Assembly: GCA_003506275.1 (NCBI GenBank)
Contig: DOBD01000095.1
Coordinates: 8,259-14,230 of the forward strand
Source of the DNA: Bacteroidales bacterium
Lineage (GTDB): Bacteria > Bacteroidota > Bacteroidia > Bacteroidales > UBA1402
Direction of reading: 5' to 3'
DNA length: 5,972 nt
Below the pieces are notes generated by a model. It did not search any database. It was not told where the DNA came from and saw nothing but the letters and a program-made list of their open reading frames with translations. Positions 1 through 5,972 of this stretch are shown here, in pieces. A program made the position numbers and the translations under genes. Each line of letters opens with the position of its first letter. Within the stretch, counting starts at the first letter, position 1.

Positions 1-1
1 G

Positions 2-457
2 GTCGTACCCATCCAACCAGGCCCTCCTGTTGTCCAACTCACCTACGGCAAGGATGGACAGGGCAAGGTAAAGCCTGGTCAAACAGTCAGGGTATTTCTG
101 GATGGTTATCCCTACCTGGAATACGGCACCCTGGGAGCCATGGTCTCCCAAACAGCGCTTATGCCCGATGAAAAAGCCCTGTTTACCGCCACAGCCCTAC
201 TACCAGAAGGATTGAAAACCAACTATGACGAAACCATAGGGTTGAAGGGTGAACTGACCGGACACGCACGCATCGAGGTCAACAACCAACGCCTGATTCA
301 ACGAATGATCGCGCCCCTGAAATACCTGACGGTTGCTCAGTCCCAACCAAGCTCCACTTCATCAATCATGGTGGAAGAGCCACCATTGTACAGCACCCCT
401 GCACCTCCCAATGACCTGGAGACGGGGACAACAGCCTGTAGAAAGACAGCGGAGTGA
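2..457 (+). CDS. HlyD-family membrane fusion (periplasmic adaptor) protein, C-terminal part
   Basis: The reading frame is open to the left edge, so the 5' part is missing; 151 residues are visible before the TGA at 455-457. The visible part resembles the C-terminal beta-barrel and tail of Bacteroidales HlyD-type adaptors, which bridge an inner-membrane ABC transporter to an outer-membrane channel and often export peptides or bacteriocins. Family-like features are VKPGQTVRVFLDGYPYLEYG (visible residues 23-42), LPEGLKTNY (67-75), GELTGHARI (83-91) and the closing LIQRMIAPLKYL (98-109). A family member would normally end soon after this point. Here 42 more Ser/Pro/Thr-rich residues follow, most of them encoded antisense to the end of the convergent beta-helix gene. 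The transporter partner and substrate lie outside the window. The family call is from remembered motifs and is fairly secure; the export role is inferred. Confidence 0.8.
   Translation, partial: VVPIQPGPPVVQLTYGKDGQGKVKPGQTVRVFLDGYPYLEYGTLGAMVSQTALMPDEKALFTATALLPEGLKTNYDETIGLKGELTGHARIEVNNQRLIQRMIAPLKYLTVAQSQPSSTSSIMVEEPPLYSTPAPPNDLETGTTACRKTAE
337..457. other. Antisense overlap of two convergent coding regions
   Basis: The last 121 bases of the HlyD gene (stop TGA at 455-457, plus strand) lie opposite the last 121 bases of the beta-helix gene (stop TGA at 339-337, minus strand). Both frames are open throughout. There is no non-coding space for a terminator between the genes, so the two transcripts must be complementary over at least this region. 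Confidence 0.8.
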
Positions 458-2913
458 TAGGGTGACGATGGGGCTGTGGTCGTATCAACAGAAAGAGTCT
501 GTGGGGCCTCAGCACCCTCTTGCCAGGCCTTGGCTGTCAAGACGCCATCAATGATAGAGACCGCAATGCGGCAGGAAGGCTTGAAACACGTCGTCGTGAA
601 CGGTTGGCTCAACGCTGTCACGGCACCCTGGTCGTAACGCACCAGGTAGGCATCTACCGTATTACCGTGCTTGATGGTACGGATAAAGCGCAGCCCATAA
701 CCTGTCAAAGAGACGTTGTCGAATTGCAGCACCACATCCATGAACAGGTCGGCTACACTGAAGCCTTGACCGGCTGTTTTGAAGGGCGTCACCAACAGGT
801 TGAAACGCATGTTGCCACTCACCTCTCCCACCGGGGTGTACAGTAACGTGCCTGAGCGACCTTGTAACAATCCTTCCCGATGGGCAGCCCCATCCATTCC
901 CTCTCCGTAATACCAGGACGAGCTACCGGTGGCAGTGGTCGACGGGGCGGCTTTATACACATCCATGGTCCAGAAACCAGGCAACACGGCGGGTTGAGGA
1001 AACGTAGCCGCCTGACTGAAGGTCGTTTTGAGGCGACGCCGGTCGGCTTTAACCGACGGGGCTGAAACGGGAGCGGTGGCATAAACCGACACCGGGTTAC
1101 CGGGTTTGCAGCGCAGGTGGGCGGGTTGTATTGTGGCCATCAGGTAATACCCCACATCACCGGCCGACAGCGTGTAGTTCAACAACGGTTGTTGATGCCT
1201 GGACACAGCCACCGGTACAGCACCGCCACCGGATGCATCCGTGCAACGGTACCAAGTCACCAGTGATTGATCGGTATAGGTCATATCCAGGGCGTAATCC
1301 AGTGTGACAACCCCATCCTTTGGTGCGGACAACGAAGGTAGCCTGATAAACGAAGGTGGCTCCAACATCGAAGGCAGCACGGTCACAACGGCGGCGGCTT
1401 CCAAACCGGTACGGTCGGAGACAGTGACCACTACCGTTTCCGTACTGTCACCCTGTTGGGTAGGAAGCACCGTGCAGGTTTTTCCATCCGCTTCGACAAT
1501 CAACCGTACCAAATGGGCTTGATCGGGGGCCACACGCCACGTGAGGCTGTCAATAAGGGTCACACCCCCACCGAAACGCAACAGGCTGGCTGTCAATCGA
1601 CCCTGGTCCTTGCCCGTTTCCAGTCGCAAGTTGGAAGGTCTGACTGTCAGTTGCACAGGTAATCCGGTCAATGGACGACCCAGGTCTCGCTCTGCCTGAA
1701 GCACTTTTTCTTTCAATCCTTGAGGATCCCAGTCATCATCGCCCCGGAGTAAATTGTACGTATTGTACACTACCTCACCCCGGTGTTCAAAACGGTAGGC
1801 ATCCAATAAAGGCTTGCCCGACATATCGATCGTTGCGAAGGGGTCTTCAACGCCCACCGACACGGGGTGGTCGTTTTGCATTACCCCAAATTGGTAATTA
1901 CGGAGGACCAACGGAGGTTGATCCCGCCAACCCAGGTAAATATCCGGTGCCGATTGGATTCTGGTATCCACCAGACCGACCTGTCCGTTGGCTTTGGTGA
2001 AATACTGGCGACCATGGGTCAGAACCCTGATGTCACAGTTCAGGAAAACAGCCCCCGTTCCTGAAGTCGAATAGAACGGTTTGGAGCTATGAAAATCCAG
2101 GGTACAGGCATGATAAAGTCCGGTACCACATAAAGCATCGTCGGTTGACTCAAAATGGCATTGATCAAACAGAATGCGCTTGGCCCCCACAAAAGGGCAC
2201 AGGTTCAAACGGCTGATAAAGCGCGTCTTTCTGGCCACCAGTTTGTCGCCGTTGCAATGGATGAGTTGGGCCTGTACGATGGCAGATCCTCGTTTTGGAC
2301 GTCCCAGGGAGGGGTTGAGGGGAAATTCCAAATCAACGTTACAATAATTCCCGAAAGTGACACCTTCGGATCGAATACCGTCACCCAGCAAACGAAACAG
2401 GGTGAAATTACCCTTGGCACCCATGGTTTGACCACGGTTGGCGGCCAACACCACATGCGCCGGATCCTTGCTCAAGCCGTGAAAAAAGAGCCAGGGGCAA
2501 TCAATCATCAGACCATAGGGCGTTCCACCCATCGGTGCTTCCCTGACAGCAGGATCGTCGGGATCGTCCACCCAATATACCCAAGGTGCCATGTGCAAGG
2601 TCATGGGTTGGGACTCGGACCCGGGCTTCAGCGCCTTAACCGCCGATTGCAACGTGTTGAATACATACGGATTAGCAGCCACAACTTCATCCGTTAGTTG
2701 ACCATCGAGAAACAAGTCGTAAGGACCAAGCTTGATCCGTTGACCATTGTACGTCACATGAGTACCCTCGTAGAGAATGGGGTCCTTCGGATTCAATGAA
2801 ACATACTGGAATGAGGAAGCTGAACCCACCCGATTGGTCGACGGCTGTGCTTGGAGAAAGGACGTCAGGTTGGTGACAAGGGCAATCAAAAGCAACCAAT
2901 ACGTGTGTTTCAT
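337..2913 (-). CDS. Secreted pectin-methylesterase-like beta-helix protein with Ig-like domains and a C-terminal domain
   Basis: This is an 858-residue exported protein. A Sec signal peptide (basic MKH, hydrophobic core at residues 5-20, probable cleavage after QA at 21-22) sets the start at 2913. An in-frame ATG at 2976 would add 21 residues in front of the signal and overlap guaD, so I reject it. Residues about 80-350 look like a right-handed beta-helix related to pectin methylesterases (CE8): QAQLIHCNGD at 214-223 matches the family's QAVAL...GD block, DALCG at 259-263 sits at the DFIFG position, and LGWR at 327-330 sits near LGRPW. The catalytic QD pair appears replaced by R235-L236. Residues about 419-515 and 516-618 look like two Ig-like domains, the second with LVTWYR and LSAGDVGYY. 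Residues about 640-858 form a beta-rich domain, perhaps a jelly-roll carbohydrate-binding or laminin-G-like fold. There is no lipobox cysteine and no obvious type IX secretion tail. The gene starts 22 bases after guaD. Substrate is unknown; a polysaccharide role is inferred from the fold. Confidence 0.8.
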   Translation of the reverse strand: MKHTYWLLLIALVTNLTSFLQAQPSTNRVGSASSFQYVSLNPKDPILYEGTHVTYNGQRIKLGPYDLFLDGQLTDEVVAANPYVFNTLQSAVKALKPGSESQPMTLHMAPWVYWVDDPDDPAVREAPMGGTPYGLMIDCPWLFFHGLSKDPAHVVLAANRGQTMGAKGNFTLFRLLGDGIRSEGVTFGNYCNVDLEFPLNPSLGRPKRGSAIVQAQLIHCNGDKLVARKTRFISRLNLCPFVGAKRILFDQCHFESTDDALCGTGLYHACTLDFHSSKPFYSTSGTGAVFLNCDIRVLTHGRQYFTKANGQVGLVDTRIQSAPDIYLGWRDQPPLVLRNYQFGVMQNDHPVSVGVEDPFATIDMSGKPLLDAYRFEHRGEVVYNTYNLLRGDDDWDPQGLKEKVLQAERDLGRPLTGLPVQLTVRPSNLRLETGKDQGRLTASLLRFGGGVTLIDSLTWRVAPDQAHLVRLIVEADGKTCTVLPTQQGDSTETVVVTVSDRTGLEAAAVVTVLPSMLEPPSFIRLPSLSAPKDGVVTLDYALDMTYTDQSLVTWYRCTDASGGGAVPVAVSRHQQPLLNYTLSAGDVGYYLMATIQPAHLRCKPGNPVSVYATAPVSAPSVKADRRRLKTTFSQAATFPQPAVLPGFWTMDVYKAAPSTTATGSSSWYYGEGMDGAAHREGLLQGRSGTLLYTPVGEVSGNMRFNLLVTPFKTAGQGFSVADLFMDVVLQFDNVSLTGYGLRFIRTIKHGNTVDAYLVRYDQGAVTALSQPFTTTCFKPSCRIAVSIIDGVLTAKAWQEGAEAPQTLSVDTTTAPSSPYHSAVFLQAVVPVSRSLGGAGVLYNGGSSTMIDEVELGWD
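368..386. repeat. Short perfect inverted repeat inside the convergent overlap
   Basis: ATGGTGG (368-374) and CCACCAT (380-386) can pair as a 7-bp stem with a 5-base loop. No T-run follows on either strand, so it does not look like an intrinsic terminator. It lies in coding sequence of both genes and may be chance. Confidence 0.3.
2848..2913 (-). other. Sec signal peptide coding region of the beta-helix protein
   Basis: This region encodes residues 1-22: a short basic start (MKH), a hydrophobic core rich in Leu, Ile and Val, and a probable signal peptidase I site with Gln-Ala before Gln23. No cysteine lies at the cleavage site, so the protein is not expected to be a lipoprotein. The signal is the main evidence for the chosen start codon. 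Confidence 0.8.
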
Positions 2914-2935
2914 GGGATCAGTTGGTTTCCATGCC

Positions 2936-3406
2936 TCAATAGGGTGTTTTATCGGCCTTGTCCGTCCAATCATCAAACAAACGGACGGCTTCAGGCAGCG
3001 GCAGGTGCTTCATCGCCACATAACGCATAGTCAAGGGTTTGGACAATTCGTCGTAAATAAACTTGTCGTTGAAGCCGATGCGGGCAGCGTCGTGCCGGTC
3101 GGCGGCATAGTACACCGTCTTGATGCCGGCCCAATAAATGGCAGACAAACACATAGGGCAAGGTTCGCAGGTGGCGTACAGAACGGCACCCGTCAAATGA
3201 AACGTTTCCAGCGCCTTGCAAGCCTCCCGAATGGCTACCACCTCGGCATGCGCCGTGGGATCGTTGCTGGATGTAACCTGGTTGCATCCACGTCCTATGA
3301 TGGTGTCGTTCAAAACAATGACAGCCCCGAAAGGGCCACCTTGATTGGCGTTGACGCCTTGAAAGGCCTCTTGAAAGGCTTCTCGCATATAGCTTTCGTG
3401 TGGCAT
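2936..3406 (-). CDS. guaD: Guanine deaminase (cytidine-deaminase-fold, zinc-dependent)
   Basis: A 156-residue cytosolic enzyme predicted to deaminate guanine to xanthine and ammonia in purine salvage or catabolism. It has the same length as Bacillus subtilis GuaD and, from memory, follows it closely along the chain: GVNANQGGPFGAVIV (residues 17-31), NDPTAHAEV (48-56), CEPCPMCLSAIYWA (80-93). The zinc ligands would be H53, C83 and C86, with E55 as proton shuttle. D114 and a terminal tyrosine (Y156), which I recall as active-site contributors in the domain-swapped Bacillus dimer, are also present. The NDPTAHAEV and GFNDKFIYDE (111-120) blocks and the C-terminal Tyr favour GuaD over the related tRNA adenosine deaminase TadA. 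ATG at 3406 lies 6 bases after the preceding stop. No Shine-Dalgarno is seen, only an A-rich leader, which is usual in Bacteroidota. Activity on other amino-purines or pterins cannot be excluded. Confidence 0.92.
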   Translation of the reverse strand: MPHESYMREAFQEAFQGVNANQGGPFGAVIVLNDTIIGRGCNQVTSSNDPTAHAEVVAIREACKALETFHLTGAVLYATCEPCPMCLSAIYWAGIKTVYYAADRHDAARIGFNDKFIYDELSKPLTMRYVAMKHLPLPEAVRLFDDWTDKADKTPY

Positions 3407-3412
3407 AGTCGT

Positions 3413-5518
3413 TTATTTGACGCCTTTCTCAAGGTAATATTGATACCTTGTCCAGACTTCGGTGACAAAATCGGCGGTTTCGTTGCCTCTGAGGTAACCT
3501 TGTTTGCAGACTGGATCTTCATAATAGGCCGGGAGACGTTTTAACAGCAAGTATTCACACACATCGTTCCAACTGTCGGGATTCTTTCCGTATTTCCTAG
3601 CCAACGCCCTGGCGTCGAGCACGTGTCCCAATCCGCTGTTGAAGGCAGCCAACGCCAGTTTATGCCTGTCCTCCGGTGTTGCCACCTTTCTGAAGGGCCG
3701 CTCCAAGCTATTAAGCAGGCGTACAGCAGCCAACACGTTGTGTTCAGGATACGTCAAGGCGTCAGCATCCACCCCATAACTTTCGGCTGTTCTGGGCATC
3801 AACTGCATCAACCCCACGGCACCGGCCCATGATACTACCTGCGCATCAAACTTGGATTCCTGGTACGCTATACTGGCCAACAAACGCCAATCCAGGCCAT
3901 GTTCACCACCCAGTCGTTTAAATAGGGCATCATACGGTGATAGGCTACCATCGGGGGCAATGAAACGACCGGTGGTCAAAAAAGGAGACGGTCCCTTGCT
4001 CCGTTCAAAATACCGCTTGTTGATGGCCTTGTAGTCACTGCTGCTCACATTGGCCACAAACCAGGCGTTAACCGCAGCAGCCAATAAGGGAGATTCTTTC
4101 CGAACCAACCAAAAACTGTGTTGTGGAAAACTAAGGCGGGTGGAGATATGCAGGTTTTTATAATAGGTTTTGTTGAACTGAGCCTGCACGTTATCAGCTA
4201 CCGTAAAATTGATGCGGGCAGCCGCCACCTGACCAATCAGGTCTTCAGCCGTAATACTGTCCTCGTCGATCACTTTAATGAGCAAACCACCTCCCAACTC
4301 CTCGTTGAGGTGAGTTAAACGGGTATGGTAACGTGTTCCCCGCTGCACCACCACTTCCTTACCCGGCAATTCGGTTACATCGGTCACCAGGTCGGGATTA
4401 TCACGTCGTTGAACCAACACCTGATGAGTCAGAAACTCACGTCCACAGGGAAGAAAATCCGACTTGATCGATTGGCTTAACGGCACGTTGTAGGCAATGA
4501 TATCCCCGGCACCGGCCTCCAGACTATCCATTAATGCCAAGATGTTCGGCACCACGATCATACGCAACTTCAATCCCAGTGAGGTAGCCAGTTGTTCGCA
4601 GAGCTCGTATTCGTAGCCCATTTCCTTATCTTTGAACAAAAAATACGAGGTGGAGCTGTACAACGTCAATGCCCGCAACTCTCCTCTGGCTTGGATATCG
4701 GGCAGGTCGCCAAAAAACTGTCTGCGCCTGGTCGATTCCTGATGACCCAGATAAGCCGCCAATACCACCAGGCAGGCAAAAATCAGGATCAGTCGCAGGT
4801 TGATTTTCCGGTGTTTGGCCAAGGCTTTTTTGGATGGTAACACTTCAATGCCTTTGGCCAGGTAAAACAGTTCATCGGTTTCATACAGTCGATCCGGATT
4901 GGCCATGCCGGCCAACGTCATCATGGCAGCCGCTACCTGGCTGGCACCTATGCCTTTAAACCTGGCCAGTCGGCCGGTCAGCAACCAACCAAACAGACGC
5001 ATGAAGACAACACCCAACGATTCTCCTATACGGACTTCTTGACGAAACCCGATGAGCAAGGAGGGTCTGACAAAGACCAACCGCCCCGTATAGCGCTCCC
5101 TGACGGCGAGCTCCATCTCACCCTTGGTCCTGAGATAGAAATTGGTCGTACGAATGGACGCTCCCAGGGAAGAAATCACAATCATGGTGGGAATGGCCAA
5201 CGCCTCAGCCAGTTCGGCAATATGGCAAGGGATATCGTAATCGACCTTGCGGAAAGCCAGACGGCTACCGGCTTTACGCAGGGTGGTGCCGATGCAGCAG
5301 AAATAGACGGCAGCGTTCAAACTGTCCTTGTAGGTCATCAATTGACCGTAATCAGCCAGCACCAACTGTTCGAGGGCTGGATTTGTCAACGGCAACAACC
5401 GCCTGGTCACGGCCACCACTGTCGTATAGCGATGGCTGTCAAGCAGGGTCTTGACCAGTTCGTAGCCCACCAGACCGGTGGCTCCGAAAACGACGGCTGT
5501 CTGCCCTGCTGATTCCAT
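3413..5518 (-). CDS. mltF: Fusion: TIP30/HTATIP2-like NAD(P)-binding domain + MltF-like membrane-bound lytic transglycosylase
   Basis: This 701-residue protein contains two apparently complete proteins. Residues 1-225 form a Rossmann-fold, atypical short-chain-dehydrogenase domain of the TIP30/HTATIP2 type: GATGLVG nucleotide loop at 12-18, CCIGTTLRKAGS at 74-85, FRKVDYD at 89-95, ISSLGAS at 115-121 and YLRTK (YxxxK) at 128-132. A basic linker (KKALAKHRK, 230-238) leads into one hydrophobic segment (about 241-258). Residues about 278-505 resemble an SBP_bac_3 periplasmic binding domain, and about 526-695 an SLT lytic transglycosylase domain with probable catalytic E554 in YQES, GAVGLMQLMP at 566-575 and AAFNSGLGHV at 624-633. 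SBP_bac_3 plus SLT is the MltF architecture; MltF cleaves peptidoglycan glycan strands to anhydromuropeptides. By charge, the N-terminus should be cytosolic and the rest periplasmic. The start ATG is 3 bases after the penicillin-binding protein stop. The symbol mltF applies to the second half only. Domain calls are strong; joint function is unknown. Confidence 0.85.
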   Translation of the reverse strand: MESAGQTAVVFGATGLVGYELVKTLLDSHRYTTVVAVTRRLLPLTNPALEQLVLADYGQLMTYKDSLNAAVYFCCIGTTLRKAGSRLAFRKVDYDIPCHIAELAEALAIPTMIVISSLGASIRTTNFYLRTKGEMELAVRERYTGRLVFVRPSLLIGFRQEVRIGESLGVVFMRLFGWLLTGRLARFKGIGASQVAAAMMTLAGMANPDRLYETDELFYLAKGIEVLPSKKALAKHRKINLRLILIFACLVVLAAYLGHQESTRRRQFFGDLPDIQARGELRALTLYSSTSYFLFKDKEMGYEYELCEQLATSLGLKLRMIVVPNILALMDSLEAGAGDIIAYNVPLSQSIKSDFLPCGREFLTHQVLVQRRDNPDLVTDVTELPGKEVVVQRGTRYHTRLTHLNEELGGGLLIKVIDEDSITAEDLIGQVAAARINFTVADNVQAQFNKTYYKNLHISTRLSFPQHSFWLVRKESPLLAAAVNAWFVANVSSSDYKAINKRYFERSKGPSPFLTTGRFIAPDGSLSPYDALFKRLGGEHGLDWRLLASIAYQESKFDAQVVSWAGAVGLMQLMPRTAESYGVDADALTYPEHNVLAAVRLLNSLERPFRKVATPEDRHKLALAAFNSGLGHVLDARALARKYGKNPDSWNDVCEYLLLKRLPAYYEDPVCKQGYLRGNETADFVTEVWTRYQYYLEKGVK
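4745..4843 (-). other. Junction of the fusion protein: basic linker and single transmembrane segment
   Basis: This stretch encodes residues 226-258. Up to about residue 225 the protein matches the full length of a TIP30-like dehydrogenase. A basic linker (KKALAKHRKINLR, 230-242) and a hydrophobic helix (LILIFACLVVLAAYLG, 243-258) follow, then the periplasmic binding domain. There is no in-frame Met in or just before the linker. The only nearby alternative start is a GTG at 4843-4841 (V226), preceded by a weak AAAGG-like sequence. The Cys at 249 is inside the hydrophobic core with Phe at -2, so a lipoprotein site is unlikely. Confidence 0.7.
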
Positions 5519-5524
5519 GGTCTA
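5516..5524 (-). promoter_or_regulatory. Stop-start junction suggesting translational coupling
   Basis: On the minus strand the sequence reads TAG ACC ATG: the penicillin-binding protein stop and the start of the transglycosylase fusion are separated by only three bases. No Shine-Dalgarno is evident; the upstream bases are A/T-rich. A terminating ribosome could restart here, linking production of the wall-building and wall-cutting proteins. The coupling is inferred from spacing alone. Confidence 0.5.
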
Positions 5525-5972
5525 TAAATTATCAAACACGCTGCCTGAGGGCTCGTTACGCTCATCCATCCCCGAACTATCAGCAGCGCTACAACTGTAG
5601 GCATGGCCTGGCGGTATGGCAAATACATCGCTGGGTGAAATACCCAGTTCGGGGTTGGCATGCACCTTGTTCATAAACCTGGCCCAGATGGGTAGTGACA
5701 TGTTGGCTCCTTGTCCCTCATTGGTGTAATCAAAATGGATGTCACGTTCTTCGCCACCCACCCAGACGCCAGCCACCAAACGAGGGGTCAGGCCCATAAA
5801 CCACCCGTCCGAGTTATTTTGAGTGGTGCCCGTTTTACCGCCAATTTGTCCTTGCACATTGTATTTGAACCGCACACGGCTTCCCGTACCACCATCTATC
5901 ACCGCTCTGAGCATGGATAGCATTTTGTAAGACGTCGACTCACTGAATACTTCGGCCATTTGGGGAGAGAAG
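5522..5972 (-). CDS. mrcA: Class A penicillin-binding protein (PBP1A type), C-terminal part of the transpeptidase domain
   Basis: The frame is open to the right edge, so only the last 149 or so residues are present and the N-terminus, glycosyltransferase domain and SxxK motif lie outside. An internal ATG at 5959 is not the start: the codons before it (FSPQ) continue in frame. The visible part carries the third transpeptidase motif, KTGT (5836-5825), within QIGGKTGTTQNNSDGWFMG. Before it is the typical ML..VIDGGTGSRVRFKY stretch, and after it LVAGVWVGGEERDIHF and ANMSLPIWARFM. These features mark bifunctional PBP1A-type enzymes, which polymerise glycan strands and cross-link peptides at the inner membrane. 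The protein ends in a short acidic Ser-rich tail (about residues DSSGMDERNEPSGSVFDNL). The stop codon TAG is 3 bases before the next ATG, suggesting translational coupling to the transglycosylase fusion. The symbol is by family analogy. Confidence 0.92.
   Translation of the reverse strand, partial: FSPQMAEVFSESTSYKMLSMLRAVIDGGTGSRVRFKYNVQGQIGGKTGTTQNNSDGWFMGLTPRLVAGVWVGGEERDIHFDYTNEGQGANMSLPIWARFMNKVHANPELGISPSDVFAIPPGHAYSCSAADSSGMDERNEPSGSVFDNL

Noticed and set aside
368..386. The inverted repeat as a bidirectional terminator for the convergent genes
   Set aside because: There is no T-run on either side, the stem is only 7 bp, and it lies inside both coding regions.
2155..2697. A 180-codon open frame on the plus strand inside the beta-helix gene
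   Set aside because: It is fully antisense to a strongly supported coding region with fold-specific motifs, and its translation resembles no known family.
2914..2976. An upstream in-frame ATG that would lengthen the beta-helix protein by 21 residues
   Set aside because: It would overlap the end of guaD by 41 bases and place polar residues before a good signal peptide that begins at the ATG at 2913.
2936..3406. tRNA adenosine deaminase (tadA) as the identity of the deaminase
   Set aside because: Length, the NDPTAHAEV block, GFNDKFIYDE and the C-terminal Tyr follow GuaD rather than TadA.
2777..3544. A 255-codon open frame on the plus strand opposite guaD and the neighbouring gene ends
   Set aside because: It lies antisense to guaD, whose identity is very clear, and crosses the ends of three genes. 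Its translation shows no recognisable motif. It is best explained by codon usage of the real genes.
4772..4774. Cys249 as a lipoprotein attachment site for the transglycosylase half
   Set aside because: Phe at -2 does not fit a lipobox, and the Cys sits mid-way in the hydrophobic helix with eight hydrophobic residues after it. In the fused protein the helix is also far from the N-terminus.

Overview
The window looks like a Bacteroidota chromosome segment, most likely from the order Bacteroidales. The evidence is the style of the HlyD-type adaptor, the class A penicillin-binding protein and the MltF-like transglycosylase, a secreted beta-helix protein with Ig-like domains, and the absence of clear Shine-Dalgarno sites. 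G+C looks close to 50% by eye. No rRNA, tRNA, CRISPR array, insertion sequence or complete transposon is visible. Genes fill essentially all of the window, and no gene-free stretch exceeds about 25 bases.

Layout. Positions 2-457 (+) hold the C-terminal part of an HlyD-family membrane fusion protein that enters from the left edge. All other genes lie on the minus strand and read right to left as one tightly packed set: the C-terminus of a class A penicillin-binding protein (5972-5522); a 701-residue protein joining a Rossmann-fold NAD(P)-binding domain to a membrane-anchored MltF-like lytic transglycosylase (5518-3413); a guanine deaminase very close to Bacillus GuaD (3406-2936); and an 858-residue secreted beta-helix protein related to pectin methylesterases (2913-337). 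The gaps are 3, 6 and 22 bases, so one transcript is likely. The last gene runs tail to tail into the HlyD gene, and their coding regions overlap by 121 bases.

How the genes fit. The penicillin-binding protein builds peptidoglycan and the transglycosylase half of the next gene cuts it, so the start of the set is a cell-wall synthesis and remodelling pair. The guanine deaminase (purine salvage or catabolism) and the secreted beta-helix protein have no obvious link to that pair and may simply share the transcript.

The most unusual element is the fusion. A full-length cytosolic TIP30/HTATIP2-like dehydrogenase-fold protein is joined in frame, through a short basic linker and one transmembrane helix, to a periplasmic SBP_bac_3 plus SLT enzyme. 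This arrangement could couple a cytoplasmic nucleotide-binding domain to wall cleavage, but that function is inference. A second point of interest is the beta-helix protein, which keeps the pectin methylesterase fold signature but appears to have lost key catalytic residues.
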